This document shows positions 1 to 9,964 of a stretch of 64,000 nucleotides of DNA, in pieces; position 1 is the stretch's first letter, and each line of letters opens with the position of its first letter. The notes beneath the pieces are model-generated. The model was given only the letters and a program-made list of their open reading frames with translations, made no database searches and had not been told where the DNA came from. The DNA comes from Littorina saxatilis (Eukaryota; Mollusca; Gastropoda; Littorinimorpha; Littorinidae). Both the position numbers and the translations under genes were made by a program. The stretch spans positions 16,249,658-16,313,657 of the forward strand of contig NC_090253.1 in the NCBI RefSeq assembly GCF_037325665.1, given 5' to 3'.

Positions 1-240
1 AGCTGCGCGTTTTAACGATTCTTGTATTCTTTGTAGCCTATTCTTTGCATCGATCAAATGCGCACACATCGATCGATGTGTGCGCGTTTGATTGATCCAC
101 CAAACGCGCAGCGCGATCGCGCGATCGCGCAGATCGATCAAACGCGCCTAACATAACCATATGGCTACGCTAAACGCGAGTCCCTGCTTTTGAGTATAAC
201 TGTCGTAACGCGCCGCGTGGAGTTTTATTCTCGGATATAT
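1..240. repeat. cluster of short palindromes (GATC/GCGC-rich)
   Basis: Two back-to-back palindromic blocks are visible. The first (about 52-98) reads inward from TCGATCAAATGCGCACACAT and folds on itself around the centre CGATCG. The second (about 108-150) is built from GCGCGATCGCGCGATCGCGC and a returning GATCAAACGCGC. Both share the outer word GATCAAACGCGC, so the stretch looks like the foldback end of a non-autonomous DNA transposon cut by the window edge. No coding potential was recognised. Confidence 0.45.
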
Positions 241-244
241 GTAA

Positions 245-469
245 GGCTTTGACAACAACACAGTCGATGTCCACAGAATAGTTGAATCCAGTCAAGAAAG
301 CAACGCCACAGCGCCAGCAGTGACCACAACAACAGATGTCCAGTGCCCTCACTGTTCCAGACTCTACGCCTCCAGACTAGACTTTCAGAGCTACCTCCGA
401 GTGGCGAGCACACAGATGAGTTGCAGAAAGCAGTTCTTCTTCGGAGAGGAACAAACACTGACAGTTTAA
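245..469 (+). pseudogene. possible 3' end of a LINE second ORF (zinc-knuckle-like tail)
   Basis: A 74-codon reading frame is open from 245 and stops with TAA at 467-469. It contains a Cys-Pro-His-Cys pair followed by RLYASR, which resembles the Cys-rich C-terminal tail seen after the reverse transcriptase of some non-LTR retrotransposons (CPHC-x-R-x-YASR type). The usual histidines after the CxxC are not obvious. No RT domain lies upstream, so if this is a LINE it is strongly 5'-truncated. A host C2H2-type exon is the alternative. Family assignment is inference from a short motif. Confidence 0.35.
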
Positions 470-819
470 ACCAATCGTCTTCTTCTTCTTCTCGTTCGCT
501 TCTTTAGACGAGTACCCTCGTGGGCCAAATCGGCACAAATGTTTATTTTACACTTGGAAGTAAAAATCCGTGATTGGGGAAAATGTTTTTAAGCAAAAAT
601 AAGTCACTTCTGCGATCTCAAAAACATCCGTGGGCTAATGAAAAAAAAAAGAGTGAGCTCGTGGTATATAAACCGCTGCACAAGTGAGTGAATACTGCTA
701 GTCTGATGCACTTCTGACAGCTGCACTACAGCTGGGTTTTTTCCCTCCGGTTGGACTCTTTTTTTCCATACATTTGACATACATTTATATGGGTGAAGGT
801 TTGCGAATAGGTAAGGGGT

Positions 820-822
<3 letters not shown>

Positions 823-898
<76 letters not shown>

Positions 899-948
899 TG
901 AGAGAGAGAAAGAGAGAGAGAGAGAAAAAAAAAGAGAGAGAGAGAGAT
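823..948. repeat. (GA)n microsatellite
   Basis: About 125 bp of GA dinucleotide with a few interruptions (GTGTGA, AAAAAAAA) near the 3' end. It makes Glu-Arg and Ser-Leu pseudo-proteins on the two strands that are not genes. Confidence 0.95.
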
Positions 949-3158
949 GGTGGTGTCTGAGTAATTGTTATTGAGTACAGGTTTAATTAAAAACAAAACG
1001 GGCTTGTGGACATAGAAGGCTTTTAAACTGGACACGTGTAATAGGAGACACACACAAAATACAGCTGTCAACTCCTTGGTATCATAATACAATACAACAA
1101 GTGAAGAAAGTATCCGACCCGGTCGTGTTCACAATTTATATCACAGCCTTATCAGCAGATCACTGGAATACCCCCCTGTCGCATTACACACAAAAACAAG
1201 GCTAGTGAATTTGTTTGTATCTCCATTTTGGACATTGAGGTCAAGTGTTCGGCGGGAACAAAGCGTCACAATCTGGAGCAGACAGTCATGTTCATGTACT
1301 TTGCCTTCTTTTTTTTGTTTTTTGTTTTTTTGGCTGTCCTAAAACCTGTTCCTTGTGCAGTTGTTCTCTCTCACCGCCCTGTCCAGGCTCAACTGCTCTA
1401 TCCACATCAGAATTTCGTTCCGCTGCCAGAACTACCGATTTTACAGACGCTCCAGGGAGGGATGTTGGGACTTCGCCTTCTCAGTTGCTTGTTATAGCAC
1501 ACACCCTACTTGTCACGCCCCCCCCCCCCTCTTCCCTAATCCCCAAGCAAGCAGCAGTAATGTTCTTGATGTTCTTGGTTTTGTCTCACACACAGAATTG
1601 TGCACTTTTAGTTTTAACGACATATTCCTCTACAACAACAAAAACAAAACAAACGAAAAACCTGCCTCCTCAAACAGGCGTAAAACATGTTTCTATAAAT
1701 ATGCGTGTTTTGGCTGCTTCCGTACTGTTCTCTTCCCAGCATCGCGTAAAGCCACAGTCCCCCCTCGGCACAGATCCCAAAACTACCTGCTTGCTGTGCT
1801 AATGAGAATGTTTTCCCGTTGAGAAATTAATTCATCAAAAGGAATTCCCACTCCGCACAGAAAACAACAGGGGTTGTCAAAGTCAAAGTCTTATCCGTTT
1901 TTTCAAAACAAGAAAAAGCAAAAAAAAGCAAGATCTGAATCGGAAATGGCGAGTCGATTTGTTTACACAGGAAGCTAGTACTTGTACCTGTTGTCGTGAG
2001 ATAAGGGGACTCAAAGCAAACAATAAGATGTTTGGACTGCTGTGGAACATACCGTGTTATACTGCGATTCACAAAAACCCAGTTTTTGTTTTGGGACATG
2101 ACAAGATTGAAAGGTGGCAGAAATTTAAGGGGACAGATTCGCGAAACCGTAAATTGTACGTTTGACCGAATTCCTTACTGTACGTCAAGTTGAACTGTAT
2201 GTGATGAAGGTGTTTGTTATCCTCATGACTGTGAAGTTATGCTTTTACAGTGACAGAATTCAACATTATTCCCCCCTCTGCTTCTTTACCTCTGTAAACT
2301 TGTAGGGGTAGTTATTTTTCGATAATGACCCAGCAACCAAACAAATAACGACCCAGCAACAGCCTGAATCCTCGATAGTGCAATGGGTTGAGAGGTTGTT
2401 CTGTTTCGGTACTACTTTTTGCGACTGAAAAGTTCCGAACGCTCTAATGTACGAAGTATACATCTCTGGAGCAAACAATACAAACATACCGCATTTAAAT
2501 TAACAACTACAGGCCTGAACACATGAATCTCCATATAAAATCCATGAGTTCGGTTGTTTTCTGAATCTAGATTTGCCGTGCTCAAACCGTTCATCACAAG
2601 CAATTTCCCAAGGCAAGTAACTCATACTTTGTCTAGCGACAAGAGTAGTTCCCCTTCTTTTCACTCAGTTCCTTCGACAACAGACTGCAATCCGACGGTC
2701 AGTTTTCAACAATATTTCATTTAATAAACAGATCACACGCAACCAAATGCACACATCTCATCAATTTAAACAACATAAAGGGGTTTCATACACTATTTTC
2801 CCCAGAAAACTGAACTTCATACAGTTTTTAACGTTGGAACACGGGTGCAAAAGTTCGTCTGCTAGTCCCATTTGACGAAAAAACATTATCCTAAGCGATA
2901 CCAAAACATATATACAGAACACACAATATCTGCCTTTGCCGCCACAGCAGAATAACAGCATATCTGTGTACTTGATTTTAGCCCAAAATAGGAAAACTGA
3001 CAAGAAGTGTTAACAGAATGGAATGATTTGCACGGAACTATACAACCGCGCATTAATCGATCGCCTGCGCAGGTTGACTGGTTGAGAGAATAGGATTCGA
3101 TCAAACTTTCGCAAAAAAAACTCCTCTTTTCTTTGAATAACTGAAGAAAGGAGGAATA
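949..3158. other. unannotated stretch
   Basis: Mixed-composition DNA of 2.2 kb with short homopolymer runs (poly-T near 1310, poly-C near 1518). All reading frames are under about 190 codons and none resembles a known protein. No repeat boundaries were recognised. Confidence 0.6.
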
Positions 3159-3159
3159 A

Positions 3160-3307
3160 AGAGGTTACACACCTCGTCTCAGTGATTATAAAAAATAATG
3201 GTCTCAGTTCGCGGTCATGAAAAAGCTCGCTAAAGCTCGCATTTTTCATGATCCGCTAACTTCGACCATTATTTTTAATAATCACTGAGACTCGGCATGT
3301 AACCTCT
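3160..3307. mobile_element. 148 bp palindromic MITE (hairpin)
   Basis: Left end GAGGTTACACACCTCGTCTC and right end GAGACTCGGCATGTAACCTC are imperfect reverse complements. Pairing continues inward through CAGTGATTAT and AATAATGGTC to a centre at about 3235 flanked by GCTCGC words. Nearly the whole element is one hairpin, which is typical of a foldback MITE. It has no coding capacity. Confidence 0.7.
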
Positions 3308-4020
3308 ACTTATTTGCGTGTAAGTTTGTGCATGTGCGTGCTTTTTGTTGTGGTTCTTTTTCAATGCTACAAGGTAAGCTGCACGCTTTATTTTGTCGTT
3401 GTTAGTGGCATTGTTGTTGTTGTTGGTTTTGGTGGTGGTGGCGCCGCAGTTATAAATACACCACGTCGTTCGCCCCCCTCCCCCTCTCCTCCCCCCTCCC
3501 CCCACACTCTTTCTTTTTTTAAAAAATAGGACGTGTGATTATAGTAGTCGATCAGTTAGTTGGTACACGTCTGTTGTGCACATCATGCAGTGTTTGTTGA
3601 CGCTTTGCAGTCAGTAAGGCCTGGCGCTCACCTATGTAACTTCAGCAGGACAGACGACGCACTGCAGACTATCCCAGCCCGCTACACGTTGCATGAAAAG
3701 AAAACAGGCCATGTACTCGTCATAATCCCTATCGCAGCATCAATAATATGCAGTGCGTCGTCTGTGCCGCTGAAACTGCGCAGGTATATTCTGCACTTAA
3801 GAAGTAATATACCGTGTGCTCTACTTTATGTTTTCGCCTCTTCTCTATTGTTTTTTCTTCATACATATATGAATATTGCTCGCTTTTTTGTTTGCGTTCA
3901 TGTAGTTGCTTGTTTTTGTGTCACCCAGAGCAGAAGATGAAAGAAGACGCAGAAGTAAAAGTTATTTTCCTATACACTCTGGCAAAGTTAAAATAAAATT
4001 CGTCCCTGACACGTGCGTTT
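3308..4020. other. unannotated stretch, pyrimidine tract and weak inverted repeat
   Basis: Holds a C/T-rich tract (3472-3520) and a weak inverted pair (GACGACGCACTGCA near 3652 against TGCAGTGCGTCGTC near 3750) that may be another short foldback element. No gene was recognised. Confidence 0.4.
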
Positions 4021-4025
4021 GTATC

Positions 4026-4027
<2 letters not shown>

Positions 4028-4088
<61 letters not shown>

Positions 4089-4255
4089 GTGCGTGTGTGC
4101 GTGTGTGTGTGTGTGTTTTGTGTGTGTGTGTGCATATGCGTGCGTCTGTTTGTCTGTCTGACTGTTTCCTTGTATGTCACAGTGTGTCTGTGTGTGTGCT
4201 TGCGTGCATGCGTAATGGCATGCGTTCCGTTCGTAGGTGCGGGTGTGTGTGTAGG
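4028..4255. repeat. (GT)n compound microsatellite
   Basis: GT dinucleotide with GC and TT variants. It decays into GTGTCTG and GTGCATGCG words toward 4255. Confidence 0.9.
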
Positions 4256-4489
4256 TTCGTTAGATGCTGGTGTTGTCGCTCTGATGCACGGGGTCAGTGT
4301 TTCTGTATTGTTTCAGTATTGTTGATTTTGTTTTGCATTCTACTCTCTTAATCTTAGACAACATGTGATAACCGGCAAGGTGCTGACTTTCTTTTGTGCA
4401 TTGTTGATGGTGAATGCATGTTAATTTATTTTTAATATACTTTCTTATGTGATAACCAATGTGCTATATTTTCTCAGGACAAAGAACAA

Positions 4490-4600
4490 ATGTTTATTGT
4501 GAATGTGTTATGTATGTTATTATTACGGACACAAACGCTCAGCAATGTAATTTCTCTTTTAGAGATTAATAAAGTTATTGTATTGTATTGTATTGTATTG
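4490..4600 (+). repeat. retroposon 3' tail with (TATTG)n
   Basis: The sequence AGAGATTAATAAAGTTATTG is followed by four or five TATTG units. A polyadenylation-like AATAAAG followed by a short pentameric tail is a common 3' end of CR1/L2-type LINEs or their SINEs. Only the tail region is recognisable. Confidence 0.45.
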
Positions 4601-4617
4601 CCTACGCGCGCGTGCGT

Positions 4618-4618
<1 letters not shown>

Positions 4619-4672
<54 letters not shown>

Positions 4673-4798
4673 CGTATGTGCGGGTGTATGTGTAGGTTCG
4701 TTCGTGCGTGCATGTATGCATGCATGCCTACGCGTGCGTTCGTGTGTGTGTGTGTGTGTGTGTGTTTGTGTGTCCGTGTGTCTCTGTGTGTGTGAAAC
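4619..4798. repeat. (GT)n microsatellite, two blocks
   Basis: Two GT blocks are separated by a copy of CGTTCGTGCGTGCATG-type sequence that resembles the sequence near 4200-4260. The two GT loci may therefore share an older duplication. Confidence 0.85.
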
Positions 4799-4900
4799 CA
4801 GTATCTGTATGTGCATGAGTCTGACCCATGCACACGTGTTTGTGTAATACAACCAGAAAGATGGACACAGCCACACAGAGATAAGGCCAACAAGAAAAAT

Positions 4901-5095
4901 TAGTCTGTTTACGGTAACATAGGCCCAAAAAAATGGGGTCGGTAGGTCGGGATTTTTTTTTTCCTCCAAAAAACATTTTTCTGTTATTTTGCCAAAAAAC
5001 AGACTTTTTATTATTTTTTTTCTTTCCCAAATGCCCCAAAAAAGTCTAGGGTCGCGCGAAAAAATAGGGTCGGTCGGGATACTGTAAACAGACTA
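4901..5095. mobile_element. 195 bp MITE with TAGTCTGTTTAC ends
   Basis: Left end TAGTCTGTTTACGGTA and right end ACTGTAAACAGACTA are inverted repeats. The interior has GGGTCGGTAGGTCGGG and GGGTCGGTCGGG blocks in the same direction, separated by T-rich sequence. The same GGGTCGGT word recurs at 15761-15775 and 16413-16425, so it belongs to a dispersed family in this window. Confidence 0.6.
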
Positions 5096-5101
5096 TTTTT
5101 T

Positions 5102-5595
5102 TTTTTTTTGGGGGGGGGGCCTAAGCACTATCTACTGAGTGAAGTGTATACTTACAAGTGCAAGTGCTGTTTGGCAATAAAATCGTATTAATTAAGACAC
5201 TTTTCCCCCACCCTTCATTTGTTATCCACGCGCGCGTTCAATTAAAATACATCTCAATAAGCGATAATTTGGTATTAATGTACATGTCTGTTATATATTT
5301 GAAGCAGGCGCCAATAACAATACTTACCCCAACCCCCACACCATCAGATACTCCTTACAAAAATGCGCCATGCCGAAACTCTCTGTTAACAAACGCCAGT
5401 CTCTCTAGCCTGCGTTTACTGATAAGTTGTACATACATTAACTGGGATTGTTTGTGAATTAAGTGGCCTTGGTTGTTAAAGAAAAAATCTTTTTATCCAA
5501 AACAGCAGTTTCAGACGGACTCGATTTACAAAAGAAACACAAATACACACACACTCACGCACGTCACGTATGTAAGCACGCACGCAGGCAGACAC
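5102..5595. other. unannotated stretch
   Basis: A poly-T/poly-G junction (5098-5119) is followed by AT-rich unique-looking DNA. No gene or repeat boundary was recognised. Confidence 0.5.
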
Positions 5596-5599
5596 ACTT

Positions 5600-5601
<2 letters not shown>

Positions 5602-5642
<41 letters not shown>

Positions 5643-5701
5643 CGCGCAAACACACACATAAACACACAAACACTACACACACACACACACACACACACAC
5701 A

Positions 5702-5771
<70 letters not shown>
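5602..5771. repeat. (CA)n microsatellite, compound
   Basis: Two long CA blocks separated by CGCGCAAACACACAT-type variants. Confidence 0.95.
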
Positions 5772-5775
<4 letters not shown>

Positions 5776-5961
5776 AAGAATCAGTCCGATGGACTATAGA
5801 CAAACAAAATCGCAAGATGCTTACGCTGTTGGGATAGCAGAGCGGAAGTGGCAGAGCAGCCAATGGAATGAGGAAGGAAAGCCACAGTGTCTTGGACTCC
5901 CAGAACCTCCTCAGGCAAGACCGCGCTCCCATGATGATCTCTTGACGAAGAATACAAAGCT

Positions 5962-6108
5962 GACTTGAGGTATAGTTTCGCACAAGACGTGAGGTATAGT
6001 TTCGCACAAGACGTGAGGTATAGTTTTGCACAAGACTTGAGGTAGAGTTTCGCACAAGACTTGAGGTAGAGTTTCGCACAAGACGTGAGGTAGAGTTTCG
6101 CACAAGAC
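5962..6108. repeat. 24 bp minisatellite, about 6 copies
   Basis: The unit reads GACGTGAGGTATAGTTTCGC plus ACAA. Variants alternate GACTTGAGG/GACGTGAGG and TATAG/TAGAG. A multiple of three bp per unit creates periodic pseudo-ORFs in several frames; these are not genes. Confidence 0.9.
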
Positions 6109-6672
6109 ACGTGTTTCACACAGGATGTATCATAATGTTCCAGGTTATTCAATATGCTTTGCTCGCAAAGGCTTCATACATAGATACCTTATAGTATCAC
6201 ACAACTGATGCACAGCACTGCCACATCAGTTGTATTTCGCTGTTTCCAGTTGATGATCTACGAGAATATATCACACACAAAAATGTCTTGTTCTTATTCC
6301 TACTTCAACATTCTCCTCAAACTTGAGCAGAAATCATTCGTTGGCAACGAAACTCACAACACGAGATTCGTTCTGCTCAGATCATCATCTGGTGATTTCA
6401 TGCGCAGTTCCTTAAAGTACACATTAACTTTAATTTTATTTGTGTCCCTTTAGAAAAAAATTTAAAGAATCATCGTTAAACTCAGAACTGAAAGCAGTTG
6501 CATCCGGGGATTGTGAGTTCACATCTTGCATGTCAGTGAGTTAATCATCGTGAAAGCTGTGGCGCGTCTCCTTCATGTGGTAATATATCCATGGAGAGTT
6601 CTATAGTCAAAGCTCGCTCCAAGCACCTGAAAGGAACAAAGGAAATAATGAATCGAGAAAATGAAGAATAAC

Positions 6673-6673
<1 letters not shown>
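6109..6673. other. unannotated stretch
   Basis: Mixed AT-rich DNA between two repeat arrays. No gene, inverted repeat or retroposon end was recognised. Confidence 0.5.

Positions 6674-6733
<60 letters not shown>
6674..6733. repeat. (CA)n microsatellite
   Basis: About 60 bp of nearly pure CA. Confidence 0.95.
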
Positions 6734-6737
<4 letters not shown>

Positions 6738-6765
6738 GAGGGTAGAGGTCTGACAAAGCGCAATC

Positions 6766-6957
6766 CACTGGTCCTCCAGGTTAGGGGTTGGGCACTGGGC
6801 TAACAACACAGTCCACTGGTCCTCCAGGTTGGGGGTTGGGCACTGGGCTAACAACACAGTCCACTGGTCCTCCAGGTTGGGGGTTGGGCACTGGGCTAAC
6901 AACACAGTCCACTGGTCCTCCAGGTTGGGGGTTGGGCACTGGGCTAACAACACAGTC
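6766..6957. repeat. 48 bp minisatellite, 4 copies
   Basis: Four almost identical units contain CCACTGGTCCTCCAGGTT and GGGTTGGGCACTGGGCTA. The only clear variant is TTAGGGGTT in the first unit against TTGGGGGTT in the others. Near identity points to recent expansion. 48 is divisible by three, so all frames look open; no coding role is inferred. Confidence 0.95.
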
Positions 6958-7038
6958 CCTTAAACAAAAAAAGGCTTGTTACGGCAGCAACAAAGAAAAC
7001 CAACATTACCTCGTGTGACGGGCTTCCAGAGTCATCGG

Positions 7039-7126
<88 letters not shown>
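7039..7126. repeat. (CA)n microsatellite
   Basis: CA dinucleotide with one ACATAC interruption. Confidence 0.95.
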
Positions 7127-7129
<3 letters not shown>

Positions 7130-8099
7130 GAAGAAAAAAAACAGAAAGAAAAAAAACACAGATAGACTTCCAAAGTTCCAAAATCCAAAATATAAACCCC
7201 AACAAAAACGAGAAAGGTTAGCCTAAATTTTGACAATTTATTTTTTGACAAAAAGAAAAATTCACAAGTACGTCGACCCAATGGTCTTCTTTGGGGACAG
7301 ACAAACAAATACAAGTGAGACAAATAACAAAAAGTGCTCAGTATGCGTTGAACGCGAACTCTGGTGATGATGATAATTAATTTTAATGTCCTCTTAGAAC
7401 CATTTGGCCTATCTTGGGACAGGTAGAGTTAATATGCTTTATGTGGGGACAAGACACTGGACAAACATGCAAACAGAGAACACATGATATGACCGTGTTA
7501 TATATCTGGAAGTCTGTTGTTGCGATATTTCAAAATGGGGATGGAAGTAATGATTGTGTACGCGGAATATGGTTGGACTGGAGCGGTTTTGTAGGCTTAT
7601 TTGCTTTTTATGTATGTAGAATATGTTTATATTTGTGGCTGAATAAGTTTAAAAAATAAAAATTTAAAAAAATTTAAATCATGAAAACAGAATCTTAATT
7701 TCGAACTCTGGTAGGGAGATGGTCAAAGTCGAAAGAAAAAAGATGAGGAATGAAAGGCACACTAAAAATTAAAAATTAAATTAAAAAAAACACACAGCAG
7801 AAAATGCGTTTTATGCCTGAGTGTGCGAACTGAAAAAGCTTCGTGTCCTAAATTCAACGTTGAATAAATGCAACTTGTTGAAAGCGTTATCTCCCAGGGT
7901 AGTTGTTCATTCAAACTGCATCGAGGTCGATTTTGACACTGGATCAAGTTTACATGTACTTGACCGCGTAAAATTGTGCAGCCAACTACTAAAAGTTAAA
8001 AAGACAACAGACATTAGAGCGCGTACCTATCCAAACATGGATCTTTGCCAAAGGCCACGTACGCTCAATCTGAGACTGGATCAAATAACATCATTTGTC
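7127..8099. other. unannotated AT-rich stretch
   Basis: AT-rich DNA with A-runs near 7640-7680 and 7760-7800. Short frames only; no recognisable protein. Confidence 0.5.
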
Positions 8100-8652
8100 A
8101 ATGCCGGTGTAACACGACAATTTAACTCCACGAAAAATGTACTCCGGAGTAAAAATTTCGTACGAAATTCTTACTCCGAGTACACCTTTCGTACGAGAAA
8201 AGAACTCCCCAAGGCATGACAAAATTACTCCCTCCACGGAATTTTTACTCCCCATTTGTTTTACTTCCAGTAAAAATCTCGTTCGCAAAAACGGGATGCG
8301 GGCGAAGGGATAATGCCAATAAGTGATCTCGCGCACACGAATGTCGCGTTACCCTCCCTCCACCCCTTCCACCACCAAGACTAACAGGGGACAAGGGAGT
8401 AAAAATTTCGTACACCTGGCATGGGAAGTTAAATTGCTGGTGTTGGGGTGAAGTAATTTATTCGTTATTTATTCGTCAGGGGAGTAACATTTTTGTACGA
8501 AATGTTTACTCGGAACTCACCTGTCTTGGGGAGTAATTTTCTCGTGTTATGGGGGAGTTAGTTTTTCGTGAAGGGAGTACAATTTTCGTACGACATTTTT
8601 ACTCCGGAGAAAAAATCTCGTGGGTGTTATTTTCTCGTGTTACACCGGCATT
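8100..8652. mobile_element. 553 bp MITE with AATGCCGGTGTAACACGA ends
   Basis: The termini AATGCCGGTGTAACACGA (8100-8117) and TCGTGTTACACCGGCATT (8635-8652) are perfect inverted repeats. The interior repeatedly carries ACTCCGGAGTAAAAATTTCG-like words and TTTCGTACGA palindromes in both directions. No transposase coding is seen. A fragment of the same family lies at 23822-23955. The long TIRs and internal word repeats fit a non-autonomous DNA transposon; the superfamily is unassigned. Confidence 0.8.
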
Positions 8653-9162
8653 GCTTCAACTATTAATTTTCCGTTCGTCTCCGACAGGCAATTGAAAACG
8701 AAATAATTTGAATCTAAGTAACGCTTAATTTTTCTTTTGTATTGAATATTTTTCCAGAGCTTGTTATTATTTGCAAGCAAAATTCATTGTAAAGGATAAA
8801 TAAAGTATTTTGTTTTATTATTCTTAATACAATTTTTCAAATATATATATTGGACAGTCCAAAAAGAAAATGGTTTTGAATACAGTTGACCCCCTTTTCT
8901 CTTGTACGCTAACTTTGAATTGTCTACACAAGTGGCATTTCTCCCTCTTTTTCCCCTCCAATGCACGTTAGACTGGTTATGTTTGACGTTTAAAAACATA
9001 ACCATCTAAAAAATAAAAAATGTAATTCTCACATTTCTCCGAGACAGACGCCTAAATCACCACGTTACTTTGTAGTTTGAAGTGAAGTGTCTAAAATTCC
9101 ATTTGCCTTAATTACTTTTCTTAATACGCAGATTAATTGGCCATGTTTGCAGTTCCAAACCT
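8653..9162. other. unannotated AT-rich stretch
   Basis: About 500 bp of AT-rich DNA with no recognisable gene or repeat ends. Confidence 0.5.
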
Positions 9163-9165
9163 AGC

Positions 9166-9292
9166 GCACACACACACACACACACACACACGCACGCACA
9201 CACACGCACGCACACACACACGCACGCACGCACGCACGCACACACACGCACGCACACATACACACACACACACATACACACACTTACGGACG

Positions 9293-9323
<31 letters not shown>

Positions 9324-9353
9324 GCACGCACGCACACACACGCACGCACACAC

Positions 9354-9423
<70 letters not shown>

Positions 9424-9432
9424 GCACACACA
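9166..9432. repeat. (CA)n/(CGCA)n compound microsatellite
   Basis: 270 bp mosaic of CACACA and CGCACGCA blocks. His-Thr and Cys-Val pseudo-proteins arise on the two strands and are rejected. Confidence 0.95.
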
Positions 9433-9512
9433 AGCAATGTTACAGAAGTCAGTCAGATGACAATGCAAGCGAGCTGTTCAGCAGGTGAGTATATACTCGC
9501 AACAATCTAACT

Positions 9513-9804
9513 TTGTTTGTTTGTTTGTTTAACGCCCAGCCGACCACGAAGGGCCATATCAGGGCGGTGCTGCCTTGACTATTAACGTGCGCCACACACA
9601 AGACAGAAGTCGCAGCACAGGCTTCATGTCTCACCCAGTCACATTATTCTGACACCAGACCAACCAGTCCTAGCACTAACCCAATAATGCCAGACACCAG
9701 GCGGAGCAGCCACTAAATTGCTTAGGTATGACCCGGCTGGGGTTCGAACCCACGACCTCCCGATCACGGGGCGGACGCTTTACCACTAGGCCAACCGTGC
9801 CGGT
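9513..9804 (-). repeat. full-length tRNA-derived SINE (family III)
   Basis: Read on the minus strand the element begins with a tRNA-like head: an A box TGGCCTAGTGGTAAAG and a B box GGTTCGAACCC, both RNA polymerase III promoter elements. It ends in a CAAA-rich tail (TTGTTTGTTTGTTTG on the plus strand). It is flanked by a perfect 13 bp target-site duplication CAACAATCTAACT (9500-9512 and 9805-9817), the hallmark of LINE-mediated insertion. A 5'-truncated copy is at 18119-18291. Confidence 0.93.
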
Positions 9805-9964
9805 CAACAATCTAACTACATCCCACAATCAAACAAACTACAGGCAGTGGCCTTTGTGTACAATAAATCTGATTCTCGGGTGTCAAATTGGCAGACGATT
9901 CACTGGCACGAATTCAGTCGTCTTTGTTGTGGTTCCTATATACATACAAATGGTTTGCATTATA

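Noticed and set aside
9728-9804. tRNA gene on the minus strand
   Set aside because: It is the head of a SINE with a 13 bp duplication and CAAA-rich tail.
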